From Propionibacterium sp. (GTDB lineage Bacteria > Actinomycetota > Actinomycetes > Propionibacteriales > Propionibacteriaceae), in assembly GCA_012839035.1 (NCBI GenBank), contig DUOB01000154.1:1-32711 (forward strand): DNA of 32,711 bases, in the 5' to 3' direction. The notes below the pieces were generated by a model, which had not been told where the DNA came from, made no database searches, and saw only the letters and a program-made list of their open reading frames with translations. Of the stretch, positions 1-8,487 are shown piece after piece (position 1 is the stretch's first letter; the number at the start of each line of letters is the position of its first letter). The position numbers and the translations under genes are program-made.

Positions 1-72
1 CGCGTCTTGCAATGGCACACCCCCACCGAGAAAATGGCCGAACTACTCACCGGTGGTGCACTCACCCTCTGA
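1..72 (+). CDS. C-terminal end of an IS30-family transposase (cut by window edge)
   Basis: The first frame reads 23 residues to a TGA at 70-72, including the stretch VLQWHTPTEKMAELL. This resembles the extreme C-terminus of IS30-family DDE transposases, where an R-x-L-x-W-x-T-P-x-E segment precedes a short tail. The bases around the stop (GGTGCACTCACC, then CTCTGAAACCGCC) look like the right terminal inverted repeat that in this family often overlaps the transposase stop, so the element probably ends near position 80. The rest of the gene lies outside the window, so intactness cannot be judged. Only 23 residues are visible, and the family call rests on that short match. Confidence 0.6.
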   Translation, partial: RVLQWHTPTEKMAELLTGGALTL

Positions 73-238
73 AACCGCCCCCAACGTGCGTGCGGGGTGG
101 GAAGTCCGTTTCGTGATGGGAAGTGGGGGACGTGTTGGGAGGTCGCGCCGGAGGAGGGTGCGCAACGACGGTGCTGGCCTCAGGCGGAGGCCGATGGGAG
201 GCGCGTCCGGCTCCGGCCAGACATCGGCGCAGCGGGCC

Positions 239-781
239 TCAGGCGTCGTCGAGAGCAGCCTTGTGGCGCTTCGCATTCTCCACATAGGTCGCTGCGCTGC
301 GGAGGAACTGTTCCCGCTCGGTGTCGGACGTTGGGCGCCGTACCTTCGCCGGCATCCCTGCCACCAGGCTCCCCGGCGGCACTTTCGTGCCCGGCATCAC
401 AACGGCGCCACCGGCGACGAGGCTTCCAGCGCCGATGACGGCACCGTTCATGATCACCGCACTCATCCCGATGACACACCCGGGCTCGACCGTGCACCCG
501 TGCACCACCGCGTTGTGACCGATCGTGACGTCCTCCTGGACATCGCAGGGAAAGCCCGGGTCGGCGTGCAGGGTGGCGTTGTCCTGCACGTTGCTGCGAG
601 CACCGATCGAGACGGGGACGTAGTCACCGCGCAGGGACGCTCCATACCAAACCGAAGCGTCCGCCCCAACGCGGACGTCACCGGTGATCGCACTTCCGGG
701 GGCTATGAAGGCAGTGTCATCGATGTCGGGAACGGCCTCGCCAAGGGCCAGGATCAGGGGGTTGCGCTCGTCAGTGTGCAT
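239..781 (-). CDS. Gamma-carbonic anhydrase family hexapeptide-repeat protein
   Basis: 180 aa, the usual length for single-domain gamma-carbonic anhydrase-like proteins (YrdA/PaaY/CaiE type), which fold as a left-handed beta-helix trimer. Hexapeptide repeats run from about residue 25 to 145. Three histidines at residues 72, 89 and 94 (LHAD, IGHN, VVHG) have the spacing of the Zn ligands in this family, with the final two five residues apart. A short C-terminal helix follows. Catalytic carbonic anhydrase activity is not proven for many of these proteins, so CO2 hydration is only a possible role. It is transcribed alone, divergently from the gene at 939. ATG start at 781. Confidence 0.88.
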   Translation of the reverse strand: MHTDERNPLILALGEAVPDIDDTAFIAPGSAITGDVRVGADASVWYGASLRGDYVPVSIGARSNVQDNATLHADPGFPCDVQEDVTIGHNAVVHGCTVEPGCVIGMSAVIMNGAVIGAGSLVAGGAVVMPGTKVPPGSLVAGMPAKVRRPTSDTEREQFLRSAATYVENAKRHKAALDDA

Positions 782-938
782 ATCACCACAATGTCATTCC
801 AGCGTCGATCGGACGACCTTTTCCCATTTAGGATGTTCGGCGGTTCGCGTGGCCCGGCACTCGTGCGGAGTCGGCTGAGAGCCATTCCCCGACAAGGGAG
901 AGAACCATGACTCCCGCAAGGGACAGAGAGGAACTTCC

Positions 939-1556
939 ATGAGTGTTTTCGACAAGATCAAGGACGCCTTCGGTGGCGACAAGGACAAGCAGAAGGCCAA
1001 GGAGGCTGCCCAGCAGACTGCGGATCAGGTGAAGGAGGCCGCTGAGAAGATCCACGCCGATCAAGCCACCAAGGCCCGCGACGAAGCCGAGGCCCGTGAA
1101 GCCGCCGACCGTGAGGCGACCGCCAAGGCAGAGGCCGAGCGTCAGGCACAGGTGGACGCCGAGGCGGCTGCCCAGGCCGAGGCCGCGGCGGCCGAACTCC
1201 GCGTACAGGAGGACACTCGGGCGGCGGAGGACGCGGTCGCTGCCAAGCCCAGCGTGTCCGTGAGCCGGGTACGCGAGGTCGTCGCCCACGACTCCAGCCC
1301 CAACACCCAGACCGGTGAGGGCATGGACAAGGAACTGGGCCTGCTGCTCGAGACCGCGCTTCGCCGTGCACTCGACCAGGCCGGCCTGCCGAACCGCAAC
1401 ACCGACGACGGGTCGCTCGGGACGTTGTTCCTGGAGTCGTACTCCCGTTGGCAGGGCCACCTCGGCTATTCCGGCAGCGATGCCGACGGCGTACCCGGCC
1501 GGGAGTCGCTCGCCAAGCTCGCCGAGGCGACTGGCATGTTCGATCTCATCGACTGA
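939..1556 (+). CDS. Coiled-coil protein with C-terminal peptidoglycan-binding-like domain
   Basis: 205 aa. Residues 1-105 are Ala/Glu/Lys/Asp-rich and almost certainly a long charged helix or coiled coil, with no signal peptide or membrane segment. A linker leads to a C-terminal domain from about residue 128 to 205. Its end (YSRWQGHLGYSGSDADGVPG, then SLAKLAEATG) resembles the peptidoglycan-binding-like repeat at the end of actinobacterial and phage lysins, where W-Q-x-x-L-G-Y and D-A-D-G-x-P-G are typical. That resemblance is my only functional clue. The protein may be cytoplasmic, so cell-wall binding is uncertain. A GAGGAA Shine-Dalgarno lies just upstream of the ATG at 939. Confidence 0.75.
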   Translation: MSVFDKIKDAFGGDKDKQKAKEAAQQTADQVKEAAEKIHADQATKARDEAEAREAADREATAKAEAERQAQVDAEAAAQAEAAAAELRVQEDTRAAEDAVAAKPSVSVSRVREVVAHDSSPNTQTGEGMDKELGLLLETALRRALDQAGLPNRNTDDGSLGTLFLESYSRWQGHLGYSGSDADGVPGRESLAKLAEATGMFDLID

Positions 1557-1573
1557 TCACTCACCGACGTGTG

Positions 1574-1603
1574 CAGGCCCTCGTCCATCCGGGCGGGGGC
1601 CTG
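1574..1603 (+). terminator. Stem-loop after the coiled-coil gene
   Basis: CAGGCCC at 1574-1580 pairs perfectly with GGGCCTG at 1597-1603 across a 16-nt loop. It starts 17 nt after the stop codon of the 939-1556 gene. There is no T-run, as is common for actinobacterial terminators. Confidence 0.4.
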
Positions 1604-1700
1604 TCGCGTTGCACGGGTGAACACCCACAGATGGGCCCTTGGCAAGGCACGACGGACGGAACGATTTTCCCGCCCCGGGCACTTCTGTGAGGATGGCCCG

Positions 1701-2264
1701 GTGGCAGACAAGCAGCGCAAGGCAACCGCATGGGACATGATCCGCTCACTGGCGGTGATCATGATCCCGATTCTGTTGTTGACCTGGTTGTTGACCAACA
1801 ACCTCGACGACTATCCGGTGGAGCGAGTTGACTGGCGGCCGGTCGCGGAGAACGCCCGCGCGAATGTCGAGTGGCCGGTGTGGGCACCGGAGGGTCTGCC
1901 CGAGGAAGGTCGGGACCCCTGGATGCCGTCGCAGGTGAGATGGTTGCGGCCCGGGGACCCCACGGTGGGCGGGGGCTCATCGCCTCGCCATCATTGGCGA
2001 CTCGGCTATATCTCCCCGGACCAGATCTATTACGAGATCAACCAGGGCGACGATGCGCTCGAGCAGTTCGTCCGGGACGTCACCAGGGAGGGCCGTCGGG
2101 TCGGTGAGGAACCCATCGAAGGCCGGGAGTGGGAACGGTGGGAGTCGCACGACGGGCGTACGCGCTCACTGGTCCTCAGAGACGACCCCACCGTGACGAT
2201 GGTGACCGCCGACGCGGCCTTCACCGACCTCCAGCAATTCGCGCGGACGCTGCAGGCATCCTGA
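1701..2264 (+). CDS. DUF4245 family membrane-anchored protein
   Basis: 187 aa from the GTG at 1701. An upstream in-frame start at 1569 would add a basic, unrelated leader that overlaps the probable terminator. Residues about 11-32 form one hydrophobic segment (SLAVIMIPILLLTWLLTNN), an uncleaved N-terminal anchor. The remaining roughly 155 residues would be extracytoplasmic. They contain the W-x-P-V-x-x-x-A-R-A and G-Y-x-S-x-D patterns I associate with DUF4245, a family of unknown function in Actinomycetota often near xseA/xseB and fructose-bisphosphatase glpX. It is convergent with the HAD gene, which fits that conserved neighbourhood. No catalytic motif is visible. Confidence 0.8.
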   Translation: MADKQRKATAWDMIRSLAVIMIPILLLTWLLTNNLDDYPVERVDWRPVAENARANVEWPVWAPEGLPEEGRDPWMPSQVRWLRPGDPTVGGGSSPRHHWRLGYISPDQIYYEINQGDDALEQFVRDVTREGRRVGEEPIEGREWERWESHDGRTRSLVLRDDPTVTMVTADAAFTDLQQFARTLQAS

Positions 2265-2292
2265 CCGGCACGGCCGGTCGGCCCCGGGGGCC
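2263..2292. terminator. Two back-to-back hairpins between convergent genes
   Basis: GACCGGC (2263-2269) and GCCGGTC (2273-2279) form a 7-bp stem with a 3-nt loop. They are followed at once by GGCCCC (2280-2285) and GGGGCC (2287-2292). Both lie between the stops of the DUF4245 gene (2264) and the HAD gene (2296), so they probably act as a compact bidirectional terminator. Confidence 0.5.
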
Positions 2293-2295
2293 CGC

Positions 2296-3015
2296 TCAGG
2301 CAGACACACCGAGCAGCGTCGCCAACTCCCGGGGAGTTGCGGCGCGAGCAATCGCCCCCTCTTCCTCCCCGGGGCGCGCATAGCCCCAGTTGACGAGAAT
2401 CGTGGGTACGCCGAACGCGGCCGCCCCATCGATGTCATGGTGGCGGTCACCGATCATCACCATCCGGGAGGTGTCGACGCCGGCCGCTTCGAGATCCGCG
2501 ATCGCGGATCGGATCACCGTTGCCTTGACCGCGCTCGCCGGGTCCTGGCCGGCTCCCTGGATCGTGACGAACTTGTCGGCCAGGTTGGCGCCCTCCAGCA
2601 GGCTGATGGCTGCCGACCGCAGCTTGGAGGTCGCGACCGCGAGCGGAACCCCGGCAGCCGCGACTGTCTCGATCAGCGACGGCATGCCCGGGAACACCGG
2701 CGTCCGGTCCATGATCCCGTCGTAGATCTCCCGATAGCGCGGAACGATTCGCTCCACCACCTCCGGTGGCTCCCCGGTGACCTCGGCAAACGTGTGCCAT
2801 GGTGGCGGACCGATATAGGGCTCGAACACCTCCGGTGCGCGGTCGTGACCGAACTCCGCACAGGCCAGCGACATCGCTCGGCAGATGATGGGGGAGGAAT
2901 CCATGATCGTCCCGTCGAGGTCGAACAGGATGGCCGAAGGGAGCGGGAGCCGGCCGCCGGATGTGTGCACTCGCTCCTCGCCCGCCGACTCCTCGACAAC
3001 TCGGTCGGATGTCAC
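2296..3015 (-). CDS. HAD-superfamily hydrolase, phosphoglycolate phosphatase-like
   Basis: 239 aa. HAD motif I FDLDGT is at residues 31-36, with nucleophile D32 and acid/base D34, so roughly 26 extra residues precede the core. The alpha-helical cap follows, then motif II as AVATSKL with the threonine/serine, and the metal-binding motif IV GDRHHDIDGA. The order and spacing fit the Gph/PGP subfamily, which removes phosphate from 2-phosphoglycolate or similar small phosphoesters. The true substrate cannot be read from sequence. The GTG start at 3015 overlaps the stop of xseB by 4 nt (GTGA), so it is probably translated from the xseA-xseB message. A later start would shorten the leader. Confidence 0.85.
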   Translation of the reverse strand: MTSDRVVEESAGEERVHTSGGRLPLPSAILFDLDGTIMDSSPIICRAMSLACAEFGHDRAPEVFEPYIGPPPWHTFAEVTGEPPEVVERIVPRYREIYDGIMDRTPVFPGMPSLIETVAAAGVPLAVATSKLRSAAISLLEGANLADKFVTIQGAGQDPASAVKATVIRSAIADLEAAGVDTSRMVMIGDRHHDIDGAAAFGVPTILVNWGYARPGEEEGAIARAATPRELATLLGVSA

Positions 3016-3281
3016 GGCGCGTCCCCCTGCTGCGTTGCGGTCCGGCGGGCCTCCTCGACCTTGGCCCGGGCCCCGTCGAGCCAGCGCTGGCAGATGTCGG
3101 CGAGCTTCTCCCCGCGCTCCCAGAGCTGCATCGACTCGGCCAGCGAGGCACCCCCGGCCTCGAGCTTGCGGACGACGTCGATCAGCTCGTCGCGTGCGGC
3201 TTCATAGCTGAGCTCATCGCCCTGGGCCCGGTCGCTCCCTGGTCCGGCCACAGGTTCAGTCATGCCCGGTTCACTCATCAA
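3012..3281 (-). CDS. xseB: Exodeoxyribonuclease VII small subunit
   Basis: 89 aa, typical for XseB. The core (SYEAARDELIDVVRKLEAG, then SLAESMQLWERGEKLADIC) is the family signature, a helical hairpin that decorates the large subunit. ExoVII degrades single-stranded DNA from both ends and takes part in DNA repair. The ORF overlaps the end of xseA by 11 nt and overlaps the HAD gene start by 4 nt, so the three genes form one translationally coupled unit. The N-terminus has several possible methionines (ATG at 3281 and 3278, and another six residues in), so the exact start is uncertain. Confidence 0.95.
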   Translation of the reverse strand: MMSEPGMTEPVAGPGSDRAQGDELSYEAARDELIDVVRKLEAGGASLAESMQLWERGEKLADICQRWLDGARAKVEEARRTATQQGDAP

Positions 3282-4542
3282 AGTCCTCCCATTCCTCGTG
3301 CGGGTCCTTGCCGTCGGTGCGGGTCACCTCGTGCACCTCCACCACCAACTGCCCGTCGGCCAACCGGGCCTGCAGCCCGTCACCCTCATCGACCTGGGCC
3401 ACCGATGCGACCGCCTGGCCCGAGCCGTCGAGCAGGATCGCATAGCCCCGCTCCAGGGTCTGTTTCGGCGACATGGCGCGGATGCGCTCCAGCGCGTGCC
3501 GTACGCCGGTCGTCTCCCGGTCCAGCAAGGCCTGCACCGCGCGTCCGGACCGTCGGTGGAGCTCGTCGATCTCCCGGTGTTTCAGCGTGAACGCATAGAG
3601 CGGATCGGTCAGACAGGGCCGGTTGCGCACCTGATCCAACCGGTGCTGTTCCCGCTCCACCAGACCCAGGACCGCCCGCCTGAGCTGCTCCCGCGCCTGA
3701 CCCACGCGCGCGTACTCCTCCGCGACATCCGGCACCACCCGTTTCGCTGCATCGGTCGGTGTCGACGCGCGCACGTCCGCGACCAGATCGAGGATCGGCA
3801 TGTCGGTCTCGTGACCGATCGCGCTGATCACCGGCGTCCGGGCGGCGAACACCGCGCGCACGAGCCCTTCGTCGGAGAAGGGCAGCAGGTCCTCCAGCGA
3901 CCCACCACCGCGGGCAATGATGATGACCTGCACGTCCGCGAGAGCGTCGAGCTCGCCGACCGCGCCGATCACCTGCTCAGCCGCCTGCGGTCCCTGGACC
4001 AGCGTGTGTCGGATCTCCAGCGCAGCACCGGGCCAGCGTCGGCGTACGTTCTCCACCACATCCCGCTCGGCCGCCGACCCCGCCCCGGTCACCAACCCGA
4101 TCACGCGGGGCAGCACCGGCAGCCGCTTCTTCAGCGTTCGGTCGAACAACCCCTCCGCCTGCAACGCCCGCTTGCGCTGCTCCAACTGGGCGAGCAACCG
4201 CCCCTCGCCGGACGGGCGCAGATCGGAGCAGACGAAGAACAGGCTGCCGTTCTTGGAGTTGACGTGCGGTTTGATCAGGCAGGTCACGGTCATCCCCTCC
4301 GAGATGGGACCCGCCGCCTCCAGCACGTCAATGGGAATGGAGACCGAAGCGGAAACCTCGGCGTACCGATCCCGCAACGTCAGCCAGTGCCACTGGCTGT
4401 TCTGTCGCCGCTTCAGCTCGATCAGCTGCCCCTCGACCCACACCCGACCGAGCCGCTCGACCCAGCCCTTGACGGCGGTGACGATCTTCCCGAGCGGCTG
4501 CGGGGCTTCGGCGGAGGATTCAATGGCCACGAACGCCACCAT
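3271..4542 (-). CDS. xseA: Exodeoxyribonuclease VII large subunit
   Basis: 423 aa from the ATG at 4542. It has an N-terminal OB-fold for ssDNA ([13 protein letters not shown] and onward), then the catalytic ExoVII_Large domain with [13 protein letters not shown] and [20 protein letters not shown], both strongly conserved in XseA. A long helical region and a C-terminal beta segment ([12 protein letters not shown]) bind the small subunit. An in-frame ATG at 4599 would add 19 residues but would overlap the ispH start on the other strand and swallow its promoter, so I prefer 4542. With XseB it forms the ssDNA exonuclease. Confidence 0.95.
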   Translation of the reverse strand: MVAFVAIESSAEAPQPLGKIVTAVKGWVERLGRVWVEGQLIELKRRQNSQWHWLTLRDRYAEVSASVSIPIDVLEAAGPISEGMTVTCLIKPHVNSKNGSLFFVCSDLRPSGEGRLLAQLEQRKRALQAEGLFDRTLKKRLPVLPRVIGLVTGAGSAAERDVVENVRRRWPGAALEIRHTLVQGPQAAEQVIGAVGELDALADVQVIIIARGGGSLEDLLPFSDEGLVRAVFAARTPVISAIGHETDMPILDLVADVRASTPTDAAKRVVPDVAEEYARVGQAREQLRRAVLGLVEREQHRLDQVRNRPCLTDPLYAFTLKHREIDELHRRSGRAVQALLDRETTGVRHALERIRAMSPKQTLERGYAILLDGSGQAVASVAQVDEGDGLQARLADGQLVVEVHEVTRTDGKDPHEEWEDFDE

Positions 4543-4562
4543 AGAGGGGCGGTACGACAGTC

Positions 4563-4590
4563 TTGGGTCCGCGAGCCACACTCCTAGACT
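4563..4590 (+). promoter_or_regulatory. Leaderless promoter of ispH
   Basis: TTGGGT at 4563-4568, a 16-nt spacer, and TAGACT at 4585-4590. The -10 box ends 7 nt before the ATG at 4598, the spacing expected when transcription begins at the start codon. No Shine-Dalgarno sequence is present. Confidence 0.55.
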
Positions 4591-4597
4591 GTGGGCC

Positions 4598-5560
4598 ATG
4601 GGTGATAAGCGAGTAGTGGTTGCCGCGCCGCGCGGCTATTGCGCAGGTGTCGACCGCGCTGTCGTGAGCGTGGAGAAGGCGCTGGAGCACTATGGCGCGC
4701 CGGTCTATGTGCGCAAACAGATCGTGCACAACAAACATGTGGTGGAGACCCTCACCGAGCGCGGGGCGATCTTCGTCGAGGAGCTCGACGAGGTGCCCGA
4801 GGGCGCGATCACGGTGTTCTCGGCGCACGGGGTGTCGCCGATGGTGCACGCGGACGCGAAGCAACGCAGGCTGCAGACCATCGATGCGACGTGTCCGCTG
4901 GTCACCAAGGTGCACAAGGAGGCGAAGCGGTTCGCCGAGGACGACCTGACGATTCTGCTCATCGGCCACGAGGGGCACGAGGAGGTCGAGGGAACCGCCG
5001 GCGAGGCGCCCGACCGCACGATCCTCGTCCAGTCCCCGGCCGACGCCGAGACCGTCGAGGTCCCGGATCCCGATCGGGTCGCGTGGCTGTCCCAGACCAC
5101 GCTGAGCGTCGATGAGACCATGCAGATCGTGCGTCGGCTGAAGGAACGTTTCCCCAACATCATCGATCCGCCGTCCGATGACATCTGCTATGCCACGACC
5201 AACCGGCAGGCGGCCGTGAAACAGATCGCCGAGCACTCCGATCTGGTCATCGTCGTGGGTTCGACGAACTCGTCGAACTCCGTACGCCTGGTGGAGGTGG
5301 CGCTCGACGCCGGTGCCAAGGCCGCCTATCTGGTGGATTATGCGAACGAAATCGATCCGGCCTGGCTCGAGGGCGTCACGAGCATCGGTGTGACCTCGGG
5401 TGCCTCGGTCCCGGAGGTCCTGGTGCAGGGTGTGCTGGAGCGGCTCGCCGAGCACGGCTTCGGCGATGTCGCCGAGGAACGGCTGACGGAGGAGAACCTG
5501 ACCTTCGCCCTGCCGCCGGAACTGCGCAAGACGGTCGGCCGCAGCTCGGCCAAGCGATGA
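4598..5560 (+). CDS. ispH: 4-hydroxy-3-methylbut-2-enyl diphosphate reductase
   Basis: 320 aa. IspH (LytB) is the last enzyme of the non-mevalonate (MEP) pathway, a cytoplasmic Fe-S reductase that converts HMBPP into IPP and DMAPP. The three cluster cysteines are visible: C15 in GYCAGV, C99 in DATCPLV and C197 in [11 protein letters not shown]. The catalytic Glu/Thr region is EEVEGTAG near residue 129, and VGSTNSSNS binds the diphosphate. The length is normal. Its stop overlaps the start of the following SDR gene (ATGA), so the two are co-translated. The open frame extends far upstream antisense to xseA, but the leaderless promoter fixes the start at 4598. Confidence 0.97.
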   Translation: MGDKRVVVAAPRGYCAGVDRAVVSVEKALEHYGAPVYVRKQIVHNKHVVETLTERGAIFVEELDEVPEGAITVFSAHGVSPMVHADAKQRRLQTIDATCPLVTKVHKEAKRFAEDDLTILLIGHEGHEEVEGTAGEAPDRTILVQSPADAETVEVPDPDRVAWLSQTTLSVDETMQIVRRLKERFPNIIDPPSDDICYATTNRQAAVKQIAEHSDLVIVVGSTNSSNSVRLVEVALDAGAKAAYLVDYANEIDPAWLEGVTSIGVTSGASVPEVLVQGVLERLAEHGFGDVAEERLTEENLTFALPPELRKTVGRSSAKR

Positions 5561-6297
5561 CCACAACCGAACCACGCGTGATCGTGGTGACCGGTGCCGG
5601 GTCGGGCATCGGTCGGGCAGTGGCCCGGGAGTTGCTGGCCCGGGGACACGTGGTGGTCCTGGCCGGCCGACGGGCGGAGCTGTTGGCGGAGACCGCGGAG
5701 GGGTACGCGCAGGCGCTCTGCACGCCGACCGACATCACCGATCCGGAGTCCGTGCGGGCATTGTTCCGGGCCATCGCCGACCATCCGGGCCGGGTGGACG
5801 TGCTGTTCAACAACGCTGGCGTCTTCCCTGCCGGGCAAAGCATCGACACCATCGACGACGACACCTGGAACGCCGCGTGGCAGGTCAACGTGTCCGGTGC
5901 GGTGTGGTGCGCGCGGGAAGCCGTGCGGATGATGAAAGAGGCCGGGGGAGGCCGAGTCATCAACAACGCATCGATCTCGGCGCACACCCCACGGCCGGAA
6001 TCGGTCGCGTACACGACCACCAAGCACGCCATCGCCGGGCTCACCAAGTCGATCGCGCTCGACGGTCGGGCACACAACATCACCGCGACACGACTCGACA
6101 TCGGGAACGCGGCCACCGACATGACCGGGGCGTTCGTGAATGCCCTTCAGCCCGATGGATCGCGGAAGGCCGAACCGACGTTCGATCCGGTGCATGTGGC
6201 CCGTCTCGTCGCCGACGTGGTGGCGCTGCCCAATGACGTTGCCGTGCCCGAGCTGATGGTGATGGCGGCGGGGATGCCGTTCATCGGGCGCGGCTGA
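5557..6297 (+). CDS. Short-chain dehydrogenase/reductase (SDR)
   Basis: 246 aa classical SDR. The NAD(P)-binding motif TGAGSGIG is at 12-19 and NNAG at 85-88. The catalytic residues fit N111, S139 and the Y152-x-x-x-K156 pair (AYTTTK). R38-R39 after the second beta strand (LAGRR) favours NADP(H) over NAD(H). The start codon overlaps the ispH stop by 4 nt, so expression follows isoprenoid biosynthesis, but nothing in the sequence identifies the substrate and the pairing need not be functional. The C-terminus ends in a near-duplicated 17-bp segment that carries the stop codon. Confidence 0.9.
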   Translation: MTTTEPRVIVVTGAGSGIGRAVARELLARGHVVVLAGRRAELLAETAEGYAQALCTPTDITDPESVRALFRAIADHPGRVDVLFNNAGVFPAGQSIDTIDDDTWNAAWQVNVSGAVWCAREAVRMMKEAGGGRVINNASISAHTPRPESVAYTTTKHAIAGLTKSIALDGRAHNITATRLDIGNAATDMTGAFVNALQPDGSRKAEPTFDPVHVARLVADVVALPNDVAVPELMVMAAGMPFIGRG

Positions 6298-6318
6298 TCG
6301 CCGGGCGCGCCTGATCAT
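6286..6318. repeat. 17-bp near-direct duplication across the SDR stop codon
   Basis: GGGCGCGGCTGATC (6286-6299) recurs as GGGCGCGCCTGATC (6303-6316), a period of 17 nt with one mismatch. Both copies contain TGA. The second copy also allows a TGATC/GATCA hairpin (6295-6299 with 6313-6317), so the segment may end transcription between the convergent SDR and MFS genes. Confidence 0.5.
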
Positions 6319-6332
6319 CGGGAGGTTCGGCG

Positions 6333-7616
6333 TCAGCGCTCGCGGCGGCGATCCCGTTCCCGACGCCAGACCTCGCGCCACGTGGGGATCGTCATGTTGT
6401 GGACGCGTCGGGTCTGCTGCCGGGAGACCAGCAGCCCGATCCAACAGATGATCCACAGGGGAATCTGGACCGCCATTGCGAGCCGATAGTCGGCCAGCGT
6501 CGGCGGCTCGCCACCAGTGACAAGGTCCAGAGCGACACCGACGAACAGGATCGCCAGCAGGACGAACGTGAAGCCGGTCATCACGACCAGCCCACTGGCG
6601 GTGCCCATGCGCTGCGGAGGATTGAACGTGCGCGCGTGGTCGAGGCCGATGTTGGAGCCGGGCCCCGAGATCGACAGCCCGAGCACCACCAGCGCCAGCA
6701 ACCACAACGGCGCCGGCCCGGGCCAGACAAAGACGATGAGCCACGGCACGATTCCGGCGAGCGACACGATCATCACCAGTGTGCTGCGCCGCATCGGGTG
6801 CCGCCTGGTCAGATGGCCGATGATCGGCCCCGCAACGATGGAACCGAACACGAAGAGCGTGAACAGCCCGCCAGTGGTGGCGGGGGACCGGCCCTCGCCC
6901 TCCAGCAGATAGGGGAAACCCCACATCATCGCGAACGTCATCGCGCCGAACGCAGCCATGGCGTGCTCGAACATGCCGAGTCGGGTTCCCGGCTCCCGTG
7001 CGGCTGCGACGAGTTGACCGAAGAATCGTTCCGCCACGTGGCTGTCGCGCCGGATCCGTCCGTGGGGGCTGTCGCGGATGAGTGTGTACGCCGAGACGGC
7101 GATCACCAGGCCCAGACCTGCAACGCCGAGGAATGCGGTGGACCAGCCGAAGTGGTGCAGGACCCACACGAACGGGACGGCGCTGAGGATCTGTCCGAAT
7201 TGCCCGAGGACGCCGGTCAACTGGGTGAGCACGGGGATGCGGTGGACGGGGAACCACGCAGGGATGAGCCGCAGGGCGGAGATGAAGATCGCGGCATCGG
7301 CGCCACCCGTCAACATCCGTGCAGTGACCGCCAGCGGCATGGAGTGGGAGATCGCGAGCAGCAACTGGCCGACCGCCATCACGGCGGCGCCCGCGGTCAG
7401 CATCCGCCGAGCGCCGAACCGGTCCAACAGGATGCCGGCCGGGACCTGCATGGCGGCGTACATCCCCACTTGCAACACCACGAACAGCGCGATCACGCTG
7501 GCGGTGGTCCCGAATTGTTCGGCCGCTTGCGGGGCGGCGACGCCGAGTGACGTGCGGTGAGCGATGGCGGTGGCGTACACCACCACACCCGTGCCCCACA
7601 CCAACCAGGCGCGCAT
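6333..7616 (-). CDS. MFS transporter, 12 transmembrane segments
   Basis: 427 aa major facilitator superfamily permease. About twelve hydrophobic segments run from residue 6 to 405, with the loop 2-3 signature as GILLDRFGARRML and a long basic cytoplasmic loop after TM6 (RDSPHGRIRRDSH). The C-terminus is strongly basic (WRREVWRR-type tail). This pattern is common in nitrate/sugar-like and drug-like actinobacterial MFS proteins, and the cargo cannot be assigned. The ATG at 7616 follows the TGA of the amidase gene with a single base between them, so the two are one transcript. The gene converges with the SDR gene. Confidence 0.85.
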   Translation of the reverse strand: MRAWLVWGTGVVVYATAIAHRTSLGVAAPQAAEQFGTTASVIALFVVLQVGMYAAMQVPAGILLDRFGARRMLTAGAAVMAVGQLLLAISHSMPLAVTARMLTGGADAAIFISALRLIPAWFPVHRIPVLTQLTGVLGQFGQILSAVPFVWVLHHFGWSTAFLGVAGLGLVIAVSAYTLIRDSPHGRIRRDSHVAERFFGQLVAAAREPGTRLGMFEHAMAAFGAMTFAMMWGFPYLLEGEGRSPATTGGLFTLFVFGSIVAGPIIGHLTRRHPMRRSTLVMIVSLAGIVPWLIVFVWPGPAPLWLLALVVLGLSISGPGSNIGLDHARTFNPPQRMGTASGLVVMTGFTFVLLAILFVGVALDLVTGGEPPTLADYRLAMAVQIPLWIICWIGLLVSRQQTRRVHNMTIPTWREVWRRERDRRRER

Positions 7617-7617
7617 G

Positions 7618-8457
7618 TCAGCTCAGCCGGGCATTGTCGAGCACGGGGATGGCGGCGCGGGCACGATCGGTCGCTCCCGGGACGAGGTCGGCGAGCACCA
7701 GCTCGGGGCCGGCCCCGGCTGCCGCTACGACCGTCCCGGTGGGGGAGACGACCATGGAATATCCGATGCCGGTCGGGGCACCCGGCTTGGCGTCCACCCC
7801 GGACGCCTGCGGGTCCGCTTGACCGCACGCCAGGATCCAGCTCGTCGAGTCGAGCGCGCGGGCCCTGGCCAGGAGCTCCCACTGCTCGCGTTTCCCGGGG
7901 CCGGCCCCCCACGAGGCGGGGACGAGGATCAGCCGGGCACCCGCCCGGGCGTGGTTGATGAACAACTGCGGGAAGCGGATGTCGTAACAGATGGTGAGCC
8001 CGACGAGCACGCCGTCCACCTCCACCCGCACCTCGTCGTCGCCGGCCTCGACGGTGTCGGACTCCGCGAATCCGAACGCATCGTAGAGGTGGATCTTGTC
8101 GTACGCCCGCAGCCGCCCCTGTCCCGGACCGGAGGCATCCGTTGCGTTCGGGCCGGGGGGAGTGGCGACGAGGAGTGTGTTGCGTACGCGATCACCGCTC
8201 GCCCGAGATGGCGTGAACATGCCCAGCGCGATGGTGATGTCGAGCTCGGCGGCCAGCTCTGCGATGGCCGTGGCGAACGGGCCGTCCAACGGCTCGGCGA
8301 CTGAGGTGAGGTTGTGGCCGAAAGCACGCATGGTGGCTTCGGGGAACAGCACCAGCCGGGCCCCCTTGTCGGCAGCCTCCGCCGCGCGCTTCCGCACGAG
8401 GGCGAGGTTGGCCGCCACCTCGGGGCCCGAGCAGATCTGGGCCAGCGCGACGCGCAT
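7618..8457 (-). CDS. Carbon-nitrogen hydrolase (nitrilase superfamily amidase)
   Basis: 279 aa. The catalytic Glu-Lys-Cys triad of the nitrilase superfamily is clear: E40 (LVLFPEA), K121 (AYDKIHLYDAFGF) and C156 (GLTICYDIRFP). The YDKIHLYDAFGF and CYDIRFPQLF motifs are closest to the Nit1/NitFhit group, which includes deaminated-glutathione amidase (NitC-like repair of dGSH in mycothiol- or glutathione-containing cells). Other carboxamides are possible substrates. A strong AAGGAGG ribosome-binding site precedes the ATG at 8457. It lies between ilvA and the MFS gene on the same strand. Confidence 0.88.
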   Translation of the reverse strand: MRVALAQICSGPEVAANLALVRKRAAEAADKGARLVLFPEATMRAFGHNLTSVAEPLDGPFATAIAELAAELDITIALGMFTPSRASGDRVRNTLLVATPPGPNATDASGPGQGRLRAYDKIHLYDAFGFAESDTVEAGDDEVRVEVDGVLVGLTICYDIRFPQLFINHARAGARLILVPASWGAGPGKREQWELLARARALDSTSWILACGQADPQASGVDAKPGAPTGIGYSMVVSPTGTVVAAAGAGPELVLADLVPGATDRARAAIPVLDNARLS

Positions 8458-8487
8458 GGTTCTTCCTCCTTCGCGGGTGATCCGACG

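Noticed and set aside
3262..4587. 441-codon open frame on the plus strand
   Set aside because: It is antisense to xseA and xseB, has a His/Arg/Leu/Pro-rich composition typical of a shadow frame in GC-rich DNA, and matches no family.
4543..4599. Longer N-terminus for XseA beginning at 4599
   Set aside because: It would overlap the ispH start codon and its promoter. The OB-fold begins after the ATG at 4542.
5338..7599. 753-codon open frame on the minus strand across the SDR and MFS genes
   Set aside because: It overlaps two well-supported genes in other frames, and its Arg/Pro/His-rich sequence resembles a shadow frame.
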